From positions 1 to 24,603 of the IMG/VR virus record IMGVR_UViG_3300032282_002295: DNA of 24,603 nucleotides; one strand, 5' to 3'. Positions 12,650-20,517 of this stretch are shown piece by piece. Origin of the DNA: a virus. The notes below the pieces were generated by a model, which searched no databases, was not told the DNA's origin, and was given only the letters and a program-made list of their open reading frames with translations. The first letter of the stretch is position 1. Each line of letters begins with the position of its first letter. A program made the position numbers and the translations under genes.

Positions 12650-13062
12650 TACAAGTTATTTATAGCAAGATTGAGCCGACTAGAGTCCTTCATGGTATAG
12701 TAAGAAAGTCAGACCTATCAGCTAAAAGAACAGACTTAGTAGATCCTGATGAGTTCTTACAATGTGCAGCAATAAGACTTGACAGAGGAGAAACATTTAA
12801 AGCCCATCAGCATAGATGGAACATAAAGCAAAGTCATAACTATATAGCTCAGGAGTCATGGGTAGTAATATCAGGCAACGTTAAAGTCTTTTATTATGAT
12901 ACTGATGGGACTTTATTACATGAGGATGTGATTACTCCAGGTGATGCTTCATTTACATTTGAGGGTGGACATAACTACGAATGCATGACTGATGGAACTT
13001 TTGTATATGAATTTAAGACTGGTCCTTACCTAGGTCAAGAAATGGATAAAATATTCTTATGA
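12646..13062 (+). CDS. Cupin-fold protein, probable sugar-modifying
   Basis: 138 residues from the ATG at 12646, whose ATGA overlap with the GT-D stop fits the cassette's pattern. An ATG at 12637 would add three residues. Single-domain cupin: H54-x-H56, E70 and H109 are placed like the 3-His/1-Glu metal site. SWVVISGNVKVFYYD and DASFTFEGGHNY mark the barrel strands, and the C-terminus reads EFKTGPYLGQEMDK. In sugar clusters such cupins are epimerases, ketoisomerases or WbuC-like proteins. Which one is not decidable here. Confidence 0.75.
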   Translation: MIQVIYSKIEPTRVLHGIVRKSDLSAKRTDLVDPDEFLQCAAIRLDRGETFKAHQHRWNIKQSHNYIAQESWVVISGNVKVFYYDTDGTLLHEDVITPGDASFTFEGGHNYECMTDGTFVYEFKTGPYLGQEMDKIFL

Positions 13063-13694
13063 AAATAATCATAACAACATCTGATAAGTATCAGCATTTA
13101 TTGCCAGTATTTTTCTACCTTTTTAATAAGCATTGGAACAAATCAGCTGAGTTAGTAGGATACACCAAGCCAGACAATTTACCTGATAATATTTCATTTC
13201 ATTCTATGGGTGAAGATAGGGGACCGAAGTATTGGAGTACTGACTTGAGGAAGTACTTTGAGTCTCAGGAAGATTGGTTTATTTGGATTATGGAAGATAC
13301 ATTCATTAAGGAGGAAGTAAACGAGAACAAGATGAATGATTGCTTTGCTATGAATTACAATGGCATAGGTAGAGTAGACTTAACTAAGGATGTGCAGAAA
13401 AGAGAACATACTGTTAACAATGGATATGCTTGGGCTCATCCAAAGTCTAGGTACAGACTAAGTACTCAGCCATCAATTTGGAATAAGCAGTTCTTACTTA
13501 ATTATCTTCATGAAGGAATGGATCCATGGGAATTTGAAACTCAGGATCCTGCTGATGATGGATGGCAGATTGTGTCAGCTATTGACTATCCGATTGTGCA
13601 TAATGAAGGAGTTCGAAGACATAATATTTTTAAATTAGATCTTAACGGAATTGAAGATCCTGAAGTAAAACAGCTATGCTCAAACTTCATTTAG
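13059..13694 (+). CDS. Putative glycosyltransferase
   Basis: 211 residues. An N-terminal MKIIITTSDKYQHLLPVFFY strand-helix, then DWFIWIMEDTF (72-82) with an acidic ED pair in a DxD-like position. The block YRLSTQPSIWNKQFLLNYL (132-150) followed by DPWEFE is typical of a glycosyltransferase family seen in phage and capsule loci. W-N-(K/R)-x-x-L-L and P-W-x-F-E are its signatures. It overlaps the cupin by four bases and the next gene by 19. Donor and acceptor are unknown. Confidence 0.7.
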   Translation: MKIIITTSDKYQHLLPVFFYLFNKHWNKSAELVGYTKPDNLPDNISFHSMGEDRGPKYWSTDLRKYFESQEDWFIWIMEDTFIKEEVNENKMNDCFAMNYNGIGRVDLTKDVQKREHTVNNGYAWAHPKSRYRLSTQPSIWNKQFLLNYLHEGMDPWEFETQDPADDGWQIVSAIDYPIVHNEGVRRHNIFKLDLNGIEDPEVKQLCSNFI

Positions 13695-14194
13695 GTTGCG
13701 GAAAGAGGGATTTTGGAAAGACTTGGAAGCATATAGATGCAGCCAACTTTGACCATATAGACTCTAAGAATGTAAAGAAACTACCTTATAAGGACCAGAC
13801 TGTAGATGTAATATATGCTTGTCATTTGATTGCTTACTTTGATAGGCAAGAGATAATCCCTATACTCGCTGAATGGAATAGAGTATTAAAGCCAGGTGGG
13901 ATACTTAGATTAGCTACTCCTGATTTTTGGAGACTCAGTCAGCTGTATTTAAACTCTATGATTAGAATAGACTTAATCCTCGGTCCCTTGTATGGCAAGA
14001 TGGACAATGGAACTAAAATATATCATAAGACTGTCTGGGACTTTCAGAGCTTACAATTCACATTACTACTTGCTGGATTTAAAAATGTAAAGAGATACGA
14101 ACATACAGAGACAGATCATGCTCAATTTGATGATCATTCTGCTGCCTATATCAGGCAGACTTTAATAAGCTTAAATGTACAATGCAATGCCTGA
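13676..14194 (+). CDS. SAM-dependent methyltransferase, class I
   Basis: 172 residues. LHLGCGKRDF (4-13) is the glycine-rich SAM-binding motif I. LPYKDQTVDVIYACHLI (36-52) and EWNRVLKPGGILRLATPDFW (66-85) are motifs II and III of Methyltransf_11-type enzymes. It overlaps the upstream glycosyltransferase by 19 bases. Its presence among glycan genes suggests O- or N-methylation of a sugar, but the acceptor cannot be read from sequence. Confidence 0.8.
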   Translation: MLKLHLGCGKRDFGKTWKHIDAANFDHIDSKNVKKLPYKDQTVDVIYACHLIAYFDRQEIIPILAEWNRVLKPGGILRLATPDFWRLSQLYLNSMIRIDLILGPLYGKMDNGTKIYHKTVWDFQSLQFTLLLAGFKNVKRYEHTETDHAQFDDHSAAYIRQTLISLNVQCNA

Positions 14195-14870
14195 GTGGAT
14201 AGTTAAAGGTCAATTAATGTCAGATTACTTGCAAGGTTGCAAAGATGCTGATATAGACAACTTTAAGAATGATCCTAGATTGACTGCTATTTGGGAGCAT
14301 TGCTCAACTACTATAGCTAATCAGTACTTGATTAATATTAAAGAAGACAATCCTTGGTTGTTAGATAAGATATTTACTAATGACATTAAGGGAGGATCTA
14401 AAATTGTAGACTTTTCTGACTTTATTGGATCATCTTCTACTTTGCAATACATTGGAGTATTAAGTAACTTAATAAGAGAATTTGGTCCATTGACTGGGAT
14501 GAATATACTAGAGATAGGTGGTGGATATGGTGGTCAGGCCTTAACTATAATGGATGTTTATAATCCAGGCTCTTATGATATGTTAGACCTACCTGAAGTA
14601 TTAGATTTACAAAGAAGGTATCTGAATAATGTTTTAATTACTAATAAGACTAAATATTACTCATCTATTCAATTTAAGAAATATGATTTAGTGATAAGCA
14701 ATTATGCTGTTTCTGAGATAGCCAATAATGAAAAATATATTGAGCAAATGAAGTTATGTAAACATGGATATATAACATGCAATACAGATTTAGTTAACCT
14801 TCCATTTGAACATAAGAAGATTAGAGATGTTAAAGGAGAAAGAGATACTAATTACATTTTAATATGGTAA
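14175..14870 (+). CDS. Putative sugar O-methyltransferase
   Basis: 231 residues from the ATG at 14175, or 227 from 14187 (MPEWIV), both overlapping the previous gene. NILEIGGGYGGQA (110-122) is motif I, and MLDLPEVLDLQRRYL (136-150) is typical of the family annotated as putative sugar O-methyltransferase. An N-terminal helical region (about 1-105) covers the active site. The stop overlaps the DegT gene start. It is unrelated in sequence to the two other methyltransferases of the cassette, so three different positions or substrates may be methylated. Confidence 0.75.
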   Translation: MYNAMPEWIVKGQLMSDYLQGCKDADIDNFKNDPRLTAIWEHCSTTIANQYLINIKEDNPWLLDKIFTNDIKGGSKIVDFSDFIGSSSTLQYIGVLSNLIREFGPLTGMNILEIGGGYGGQALTIMDVYNPGSYDMLDLPEVLDLQRRYLNNVLITNKTKYYSSIQFKKYDLVISNYAVSEIANNEKYIEQMKLCKHGYITCNTDLVNLPFEHKKIRDVKGERDTNYILIW

Positions 14871-15574
14871 TATATAATCCATGGCCTATTGGGAATGTTC
14901 CTGATTATTTAAGGAGGCCAGAGTTAGAAATACTTAAAACTAAAGGTTATGTTTTTAATGATGCTCGGGATGTTGTTGATTTATTCGAAGGTAAAGTTAA
15001 AGAGTTTACGGGTTCTAGATATGCTTTGGCTGTTGATTGCTGCACTCATGCTCTAGAGCTTTGTCTTAGATATAAGATAGCAATAGGAGAGATAGACTAT
15101 GGTTCATCAATTGGAATACCTGAAAACACTTATATATCTGTTCCAATGACTATAACTAAACTAGGATTAAGATATAAGCTTATGCCTAATAAATGGTCTG
15201 GTATATATCCTTTAATTTGCTCTGGTTTAGAGGTAATAGATGCAGCTGTAAGATGGAAAGAAGGAATGTATTTAAATCATTCTATGATGTGCCTTAGTTT
15301 TCAAATAAAGAAGAGAATACCAATAGGAAGGGGAGGCATGATATTACTTGACAATCTTAAAGCTTATGAAGCTATTAAGCTTATGAGATATGATGGCAGA
15401 GATTTAGATACAGCTTACGATTCTGATGATCATATTAAGTCTTTTGGATATCATTACTACATGACTCCTGAAGATGCAGCTAGAGGGATTTTGCTAATGG
15501 ATGAGATTAAAGAGCAAGGGGATTCAGCATCTTATTTAAATTACCCAAACTTAAACAAATGGCTAAAGCTTTAA
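14864..15574 (+). CDS. Compact DegT/DnrJ/EryC1/StrS-type aminotransferase
   Basis: 236 residues, against about 370 for the family. The large PLP domain is recognisable: KEFTGSRYALAVDCCTHALEL (46-66, where the family has a G-T-A-L turn), VIDAAVRW with D126 at the pyridine-binding position, LSFQIKKRIPIGRGGMILL (144-162) with K149 or K150 as Schiff-base lysine, and YHYYMTPEDAARGILLMDEI (197-216). The C-terminal domain is largely missing and the middle is shortened. In sugar pathways these enzymes transaminate 4-keto sugars. The next gene, gmd, makes exactly such a keto sugar (GDP-4-keto-6-deoxymannose), so a perosamine-synthase role is likely by context. Confidence 0.75.
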   Translation: MVIYNPWPIGNVPDYLRRPELEILKTKGYVFNDARDVVDLFEGKVKEFTGSRYALAVDCCTHALELCLRYKIAIGEIDYGSSIGIPENTYISVPMTITKLGLRYKLMPNKWSGIYPLICSGLEVIDAAVRWKEGMYLNHSMMCLSFQIKKRIPIGRGGMILLDNLKAYEAIKLMRYDGRDLDTAYDSDDHIKSFGYHYYMTPEDAARGILLMDEIKEQGDSASYLNYPNLNKWLKL

Positions 15575-16512
15575 TAACTGGAATAAGTGGTCAGGATGGA
15601 TCTTATCTATCTGAATATCTATTAAGTTTAGGATATGAAGTGCATGGAATTTTAAGAAGAAATTCAGTCCCTGAACACCAGGAGAGCCGAATCTCTAGGC
15701 TTAATGTAAAGACTTACTATGGTGATCTTTTAGATCAGTCAAGCTTAGAGAAGGTAATTAAGGAGGTTCAGCCTGATGAGATTTATAATCTAGCTGCTCA
15801 AAGTCATGTAAGGATTTCTTTCGATGTCCCTCAGTTTACAGCTCAATCCAATGCTTTAGGAGTTTTAAATATATTAGAAGCTTATAAGACTCAATGTCCT
15901 GATGCTAAGTTTTATCAGGCTTCTTCTTCAGAGATGTTTGGTAATAGTGTAGATGCTGACAACTATCAAAGGGAATCAACACCAATGAAACCAGTAAGTC
16001 CATATGGTTGCTCTAAGTTGTTTGGATATAACATAACTAGGACTTATCGTGAATCTTTTGAATTAAAGATATCTAATGGAATTTTGTTCAATCATGAGTC
16101 ACCTAGGAGAGGTTCTAACTTCGTAACAAATAAGGTTATTAAAGCAGCTGTAAGGATTAAACTTCATCTTCAGGATTTCATAGAGTTAGGCAATATAAAG
16201 TCTTATAGAGATTGGGGACATTCTAAAGACTATGTACGAGCTATGCACTTAATATTACAGCAAGATCCAGGGGACTATGTTGTAAGTACTGGAGAGACTC
16301 ATAGTGTTGAAGAAATGATTCATTATGTAGCTAAGAAATTAAATATTGACATACCAGTCAAGATTTTAGATAAGCATAAAAGACCGAATGAATTAGACTA
16401 TCTTAGGGGTGACAGCTCAAGAATAAGGGCTTTAGGATGGAAGCCTGAATATAATTTTTATTTATTAATGGATGAGATGATAGAACATTGGCTTAAAGTA
16501 TATGGAAAATAA
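15559..16512 (+). CDS. gmd: GDP-mannose 4,6-dehydratase
   Basis: 317 residues, slightly shorter than the usual 340-370. This extended SDR enzyme converts GDP-mannose to GDP-4-keto-6-deoxymannose. It shows the NADP-binding TGISGQDGSYL (7-17), the RRNSV loop, S123/E125 in QASSSEMFG, the catalytic Y149-x-x-x-K153 in PVSPYGCSK, and the GDP-binding FNHESPRRGSNFVT (177-190). The active-site Thr of the E. coli enzyme is replaced by Ser, which is conservative. It overlaps the DegT gene by 16 bases and the DUF616 gene by 11, so it is firmly part of the cassette. The missing length is near the C-terminal substrate domain. Confidence 0.95.
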   Translation: MAKALITGISGQDGSYLSEYLLSLGYEVHGILRRNSVPEHQESRISRLNVKTYYGDLLDQSSLEKVIKEVQPDEIYNLAAQSHVRISFDVPQFTAQSNALGVLNILEAYKTQCPDAKFYQASSSEMFGNSVDADNYQRESTPMKPVSPYGCSKLFGYNITRTYRESFELKISNGILFNHESPRRGSNFVTNKVIKAAVRIKLHLQDFIELGNIKSYRDWGHSKDYVRAMHLILQQDPGDYVVSTGETHSVEEMIHYVAKKLNIDIPVKILDKHKRPNELDYLRGDSSRIRALGWKPEYNFYLLMDEMIEHWLKVYGK

Positions 16513-17146
16513 AGTAGTTTATACAGCGATTATAGGCGATTATGACGAACTTAATGAACCGACCATAGTATCGGAAGGTTGGGATTATTGGTGCTTTACA
16601 GACCAACCATTGAGGTCTGATGTATGGAAGATAATTCATGTAGGCTACGATGATGATGCTCAGAGAACAGCCAGAAAGATTAAAATATTATTTGACAAGT
16701 TTGTCCCTCATACTTATTCATTATGGTTAGATGCTTCCTTTCACATTAAATGTGATCTTAATCAGTTTTGGATGGACCATTATAGTGAGCCATTCTCAGT
16801 CCCAAGTCATCCAATAAGAGATTGTGTATTCAGAGAAATAGATAGTTGCATAGCTAATCAAAGAGGAAATGAGGATGAATTACTACTTCAAAGACACCAG
16901 TACAAAACTGAAGGAGTTCCAGCTTTCAATGGCATAATAACGTCTGGCGTTATGATGAGAAGGAACTGTGACTTTGTCAAAGACTTTTGTGCTGATTGGT
17001 GGGATGAGTTAAGCAAAAACTCAGTAAGGGATCAGATAGCTTTTGCCTATGTAGCATGGAAATGGAACTGGTTGTATAATACTTACAAATGGGACTATTC
17101 TAAATCTAATGAACTTAAATATCTAAAACATAAAAAGTACAAATGA
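16502..17146 (+). CDS. DUF616 (TOD1/MUCI70-like) glycosyltransferase
   Basis: 214 residues. VVYTAIIGDYDELNEPTIV (5-23), WDYWCFTDQPL (27-37), the D77 of SLWLDASFHI and the HPIRDCVFREIDSCI block (103-117) match DUF616, the domain of plant TOD1 and MUCI70 and of many bacterial glycosyltransferases. R176-D177-Q178 in the C-terminal helix is also typical. It starts 11 bases inside gmd and ends in an ATGA overlap. Acceptor unknown; placement next to gmd suggests use of a GDP-sugar. Confidence 0.8.
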   Translation: MENKVVYTAIIGDYDELNEPTIVSEGWDYWCFTDQPLRSDVWKIIHVGYDDDAQRTARKIKILFDKFVPHTYSLWLDASFHIKCDLNQFWMDHYSEPFSVPSHPIRDCVFREIDSCIANQRGNEDELLLQRHQYKTEGVPAFNGIITSGVMMRRNCDFVKDFCADWWDELSKNSVRDQIAFAYVAWKWNWLYNTYKWDYSKSNELKYLKHKKYK

Positions 17147-17706
17147 CACGTACACATATACTAAATTTTTTAGTAAATAGCAAAGGGTTTAAGTCTTATT
17201 TAGAAATAGGAATTCAGAATGTGCGCAATAATTTCAATAGGATTCAATGTAGTAACAAACTAGGAGTAGATCCAGCTGTTGATGATATTAATGTCATTCC
17301 AATGACTAGTGATCAGTTCTTTGATTGCAATCAGCGAACATTTGATTTAATATTTATTGATGGCATGCATGAATATAATCAGGTAAAAAAGGACCTAGAC
17401 AATAGCTTAAAGATTTTAAATGATGGTGGAATTATAATGCTTCATGATACTTTACCTGAAGAAGAGATAACTACGATGGTACCAAGACAAACTCAGCAAT
17501 GGCATGGGGATGTATATAAACTTGTATTAGATTTAAACAGCTATGAAAATGTAAATTTCTATACTATTGATTCAGATTGTGGATGCACAATAGTTTGGAA
17601 ATCAGTTAATAAAGCTAAAAAATACCCATTAACTTGGGAAAGTTATTTAAAGAATAAAAAAGCAATGAACATAATAGGACCACATGACTTCCTTAAACAC
17701 ATCTGA
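17143..17706 (+). CDS. SAM-dependent methyltransferase (Methyltransf_24-like)
   Basis: 187 residues. YLEIGIQNVRNNF (19-31) is motif I and GVDPA (41-45) holds the ribose-binding Asp. FDLIFIDGMHEYNQVKKDLD (67-86) and GGIIMLHDTLP (95-105) are the family signatures; D73, H76, H101 and D102 could bind a metal, as in catechol- or sugar-type O-methyltransferases. It closes the cassette and overlaps TerL by 23 bases, so cassette and packaging genes are one transcript. Confidence 0.8.
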   Translation: MTRTHILNFLVNSKGFKSYLEIGIQNVRNNFNRIQCSNKLGVDPAVDDINVIPMTSDQFFDCNQRTFDLIFIDGMHEYNQVKKDLDNSLKILNDGGIIMLHDTLPEEEITTMVPRQTQQWHGDVYKLVLDLNSYENVNFYTIDSDCGCTIVWKSVNKAKKYPLTWESYLKNKKAMNIIGPHDFLKHI

Positions 17707-19066
17707 GGTTTGGCAACCTGACTTATTGTACTATCACAATGAGAAGCAAAGGCAATGCTTTGAAGCTTGGAAATCATCTGAGGTGAGAGATATTGTGTAT
17801 GGAGGAGCCAAGGGAGGAGCTAAGTCTTATACTGGAGCTGCTTGTATCTTTCATGATGCTTTAGTTTATCCTGAGACTCATTACTTCATAGCTAGAGATT
17901 CTTTGTCAGACCTTCGTAAATATACTATCCCGACAATTATAGAGTTCTTAAACAACATAGGAGTAGACCAAAAGTATTATTCATTCAATGGTCAGGATAA
18001 CTTTTTTAAGTTATACAATGACTCAAAAGTCTTTTTAATAGATGCAGCTTATCAGCCAAGGGATCCTTTGTATCAAAGGTTTGGTTCTATGCAAATGACT
18101 AGGGGATGGATAGAAGAAGCTGGACAGTTTAAATTAGCTGCTAAGAACAATCTATTTGCTTCTATTGGTAGATGGAAAAACGACATTTATAACTTGGTAC
18201 CTAAGCTTCTACAGACTTGCAATCCTTCTAAAAACTACCTTTATTCTGATTACTACAGGCCTTATAAAGAGGGTAGATTAGCTTCAGATATTGTTTTCAT
18301 TCAGGCTTTCCCTCAAGACAACAAGAAGCTTCCAGCTGGATATATTGAAAATCTGCATAGGATATTAAGTTCAAATGAAAAGGAAAGGCTATTGATGGGC
18401 AACTGGGAGTACGATGATGATCCTTCTACTTTGATAAACTTTGACAAGATATTGGATTGCTTTACTAATCATGTGCAACCAGGTAATAAATATATTACAG
18501 CTGATATAGCCCGACTAGGAGGTGATAAGATAGTGATAATAGAATGGGATGGATTTAGAGCTACTATAAAATACTATCAAAAGCAAACTCTAGATGTTAC
18601 TTTGAATCTTATAGAAGAAGCCAGAAAAAGACTAGGAATAGGAGTGAGTGATGTATTAGTAGATGAGGATGGTATGGGTGGAGGTATTGTTGACTTCGGA
18701 AAGTATCGGGGGTTTGTTAATAATTCTAGTCCGTTTGAATCACCGACAGCTCCATATGATGAGCAAGGGAAAAGAACTAAAGAAAACTATGACAACTTAA
18801 AAAGTCAATGTTACTTTAGATTATCTGAGCGGATTAATAATAATGATTTATTTTTACAATGTGAAGAGAATGTGAAATCATGGGTTATTGAAGAACTAGA
18901 ACTTGTAAAACAAAAATCTTTAGACTCAGATTTAAAAAAGGGAGTAATTTCTAAGGACAAAATAAAAGAAGTTTTAGGAAGATCACCAGATTTTGCAGAT
19001 GCTTTAATGATGAGGGAATATTTTGAACTCAAACCTAAGAAGAGTTTTATAGCTGCTACTTATTAA
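17684..19066 (+). CDS. terL: Terminase large subunit
   Basis: 460 residues. ATPase half: Walker A-like VYGGAKGGAKSYTG (38-51) and Walker B WIEEAG (142-147) with catalytic E145. Nuclease half, RNase H fold: D274 in ITADIARLGG, D327/D329 in VLVDEDGMGGG and D436/D439 in GRSPDFADALMM. It powers packaging into the prohead and cuts the concatemer. The GGAKGGAKS loop is a common deviant P-loop in Terminase_6-type enzymes. The only useful start is the ATG at 17684, inside the upstream methyltransferase. The portal follows after nine bases. Confidence 0.95.
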   Translation: MTSLNTSEVWQPDLLYYHNEKQRQCFEAWKSSEVRDIVYGGAKGGAKSYTGAACIFHDALVYPETHYFIARDSLSDLRKYTIPTIIEFLNNIGVDQKYYSFNGQDNFFKLYNDSKVFLIDAAYQPRDPLYQRFGSMQMTRGWIEEAGQFKLAAKNNLFASIGRWKNDIYNLVPKLLQTCNPSKNYLYSDYYRPYKEGRLASDIVFIQAFPQDNKKLPAGYIENLHRILSSNEKERLLMGNWEYDDDPSTLINFDKILDCFTNHVQPGNKYITADIARLGGDKIVIIEWDGFRATIKYYQKQTLDVTLNLIEEARKRLGIGVSDVLVDEDGMGGGIVDFGKYRGFVNNSSPFESPTAPYDEQGKRTKENYDNLKSQCYFRLSERINNNDLFLQCEENVKSWVIEELELVKQKSLDSDLKKGVISKDKIKEVLGRSPDFADALMMREYFELKPKKSFIAATY

Positions 19067-19075
19067 ACTAACAAT

Positions 19076-20335
19076 ATGGATTTTTTTGGACGCAAGAAAT
19101 TCGACAAACTGATTGAAAATATTAAGCAGATAAATGATCAGCGAATGGCTGCATTTATGGCTAATTTCAATACTAATATTTTTCCTCATTACAAGGCCCT
19201 TAAAGAACAAGCCATCTACCAGAATATGGATGATGTCTATTCTATTGTGTCTAGACTGGCCATGACTTCAGCTATGATTCCATTTTATGGGGAAGACAAA
19301 GAAGGTGTAGAACTTCAGCCTAATGACAGAATAAATGGAATATTAGATCAGTTGACTTTTGAGTTTAAAGAGAAAATGTATCTAAATCTTCTCATATCAG
19401 GAGAGATTTTCTTATATAAGCAAAGAACTGAATTAGGAGTAAATGCTGGAACCATTAAATTGATAAATATCAATCCAGTTAATATGGTTGTTGTCATATC
19501 TGAATACTTCCCATATGAAGTAGTCGGCTATAGATATGAGAATGTGAATGGAGGACAATCTTTTGATTTAAAGCTTGAAGATATTGTATATATCAAGTTA
19601 GAGAATCCAGGAGCTAATGAGCAAGATACTAGAGGTCTTAGTCCGATTAAAGTACTTACTAATAGATTGGCTAGGGTTCAATCAAATCTAGATGTATCTG
19701 TAGCACAGATGCAGAATGGAGGTATCCCTGGAGTTCTATTCGATAAGAGTCCAGCTTTCTCAGCTGAATTAGCAAATCAACATAAAGAGAATTTCAGTAG
19801 GTTTTTAAATAATTCATCTAATAAGTCGGCTCCTTACATAATGGGTGGAGAGATGGGATATATTCCTATCGGTTCAACATTGGCTGATTTAGAACTTGCT
19901 TCTTTGGCTGACTTAGACTTTGATAAGATATGTAATGCTTATGGTGTTTCTTCTACATGGTTTAATAATCATTCTGCTGCTACTGAATCTAATGTAGCTC
20001 AAATGATTCGTTTGATTTATACTAATGCCATTCTTCCTAACATCATGAGGGTTCAGGATGCTATAAATACTCAGGTAGTTAATGAATTAAATACTCCTGG
20101 AATAATAATGTATGACTTATCTGATGTCATTGAGTTGCAAGATGACATGAATGCTAAGGCAAATACTTATGCAGCTATGCCTATTATAGTCCCTAATGAA
20201 GTAAGGGAAGGAATGGGCCTAGATAGAATAGATGATCCTATGTATGACATGCCATTAATTAAACAAGGCTATCAATTATTAGGTGATTTAGTCATACCAA
20301 CCGATTTACCTATAACTCAAGATTATTCTAAATGA
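19076..20335 (+). CDS. Portal protein (HK97 family)
   Basis: 419 residues. The family pattern is clear: an N-terminal helical segment, DVYSIVSRLAMTSAMIPFYG (55-74), a wing/clip region with DIVYIKLENPG, RGLSPIKVLTNRL (about 184-198), the SSNKSAPYIMGGEMGYIPIG region and the C-terminal helix rich in Met/Asp. It forms the dodecameric ring at one vertex through which TerL pumps DNA and to which the connector attaches. Length is normal for the HK97 type. The stop overlaps the next start (ATGA). Confidence 0.92.
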   Translation: MDFFGRKKFDKLIENIKQINDQRMAAFMANFNTNIFPHYKALKEQAIYQNMDDVYSIVSRLAMTSAMIPFYGEDKEGVELQPNDRINGILDQLTFEFKEKMYLNLLISGEIFLYKQRTELGVNAGTIKLININPVNMVVVISEYFPYEVVGYRYENVNGGQSFDLKLEDIVYIKLENPGANEQDTRGLSPIKVLTNRLARVQSNLDVSVAQMQNGGIPGVLFDKSPAFSAELANQHKENFSRFLNNSSNKSAPYIMGGEMGYIPIGSTLADLELASLADLDFDKICNAYGVSSTWFNNHSAATESNVAQMIRLIYTNAILPNIMRVQDAINTQVVNELNTPGIIMYDLSDVIELQDDMNAKANTYAAMPIIVPNEVREGMGLDRIDDPMYDMPLIKQGYQLLGDLVIPTDLPITQDYSK

Positions 20336-20517
20336 GCCTAGAGCTTATGTCAGAAAATATATTAAAAGCTTTAGAAAAAGCAATAAGAAAAGAAATCCCT
20401 ATAGAATCTTGTCCAGTTAAGGAAGCTAAAAACAAATGGATGAGGGATAAGGTGAAAGAATTGGTAGTTTTTAAACTTAATGTTCATTCTCAAAACGGTC
20501 CATCACTTGTCAAATAG
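20332..20517 (+). CDS. Small unknown gene between portal and MuF
   Basis: 61 residues, helical and basic, starting in the ATGA overlap with the portal stop (which supports its reality). It carries a single Cys (27). The last 38 bases overlap the next gene's ATG. It has no recognisable family. The position suggests a capsid cofactor or head-assembly helper, but this is context only. Confidence 0.6.
   Translation: MSLELMSENILKALEKAIRKEIPIESCPVKEAKNKWMRDKVKELVVFKLNVHSQNGPSLVK

Noticed and set aside
12469-12693. Minus-strand open frame opposite the GT-D gene
   Set aside because: It crosses two well-supported plus-strand genes and shows no motif.
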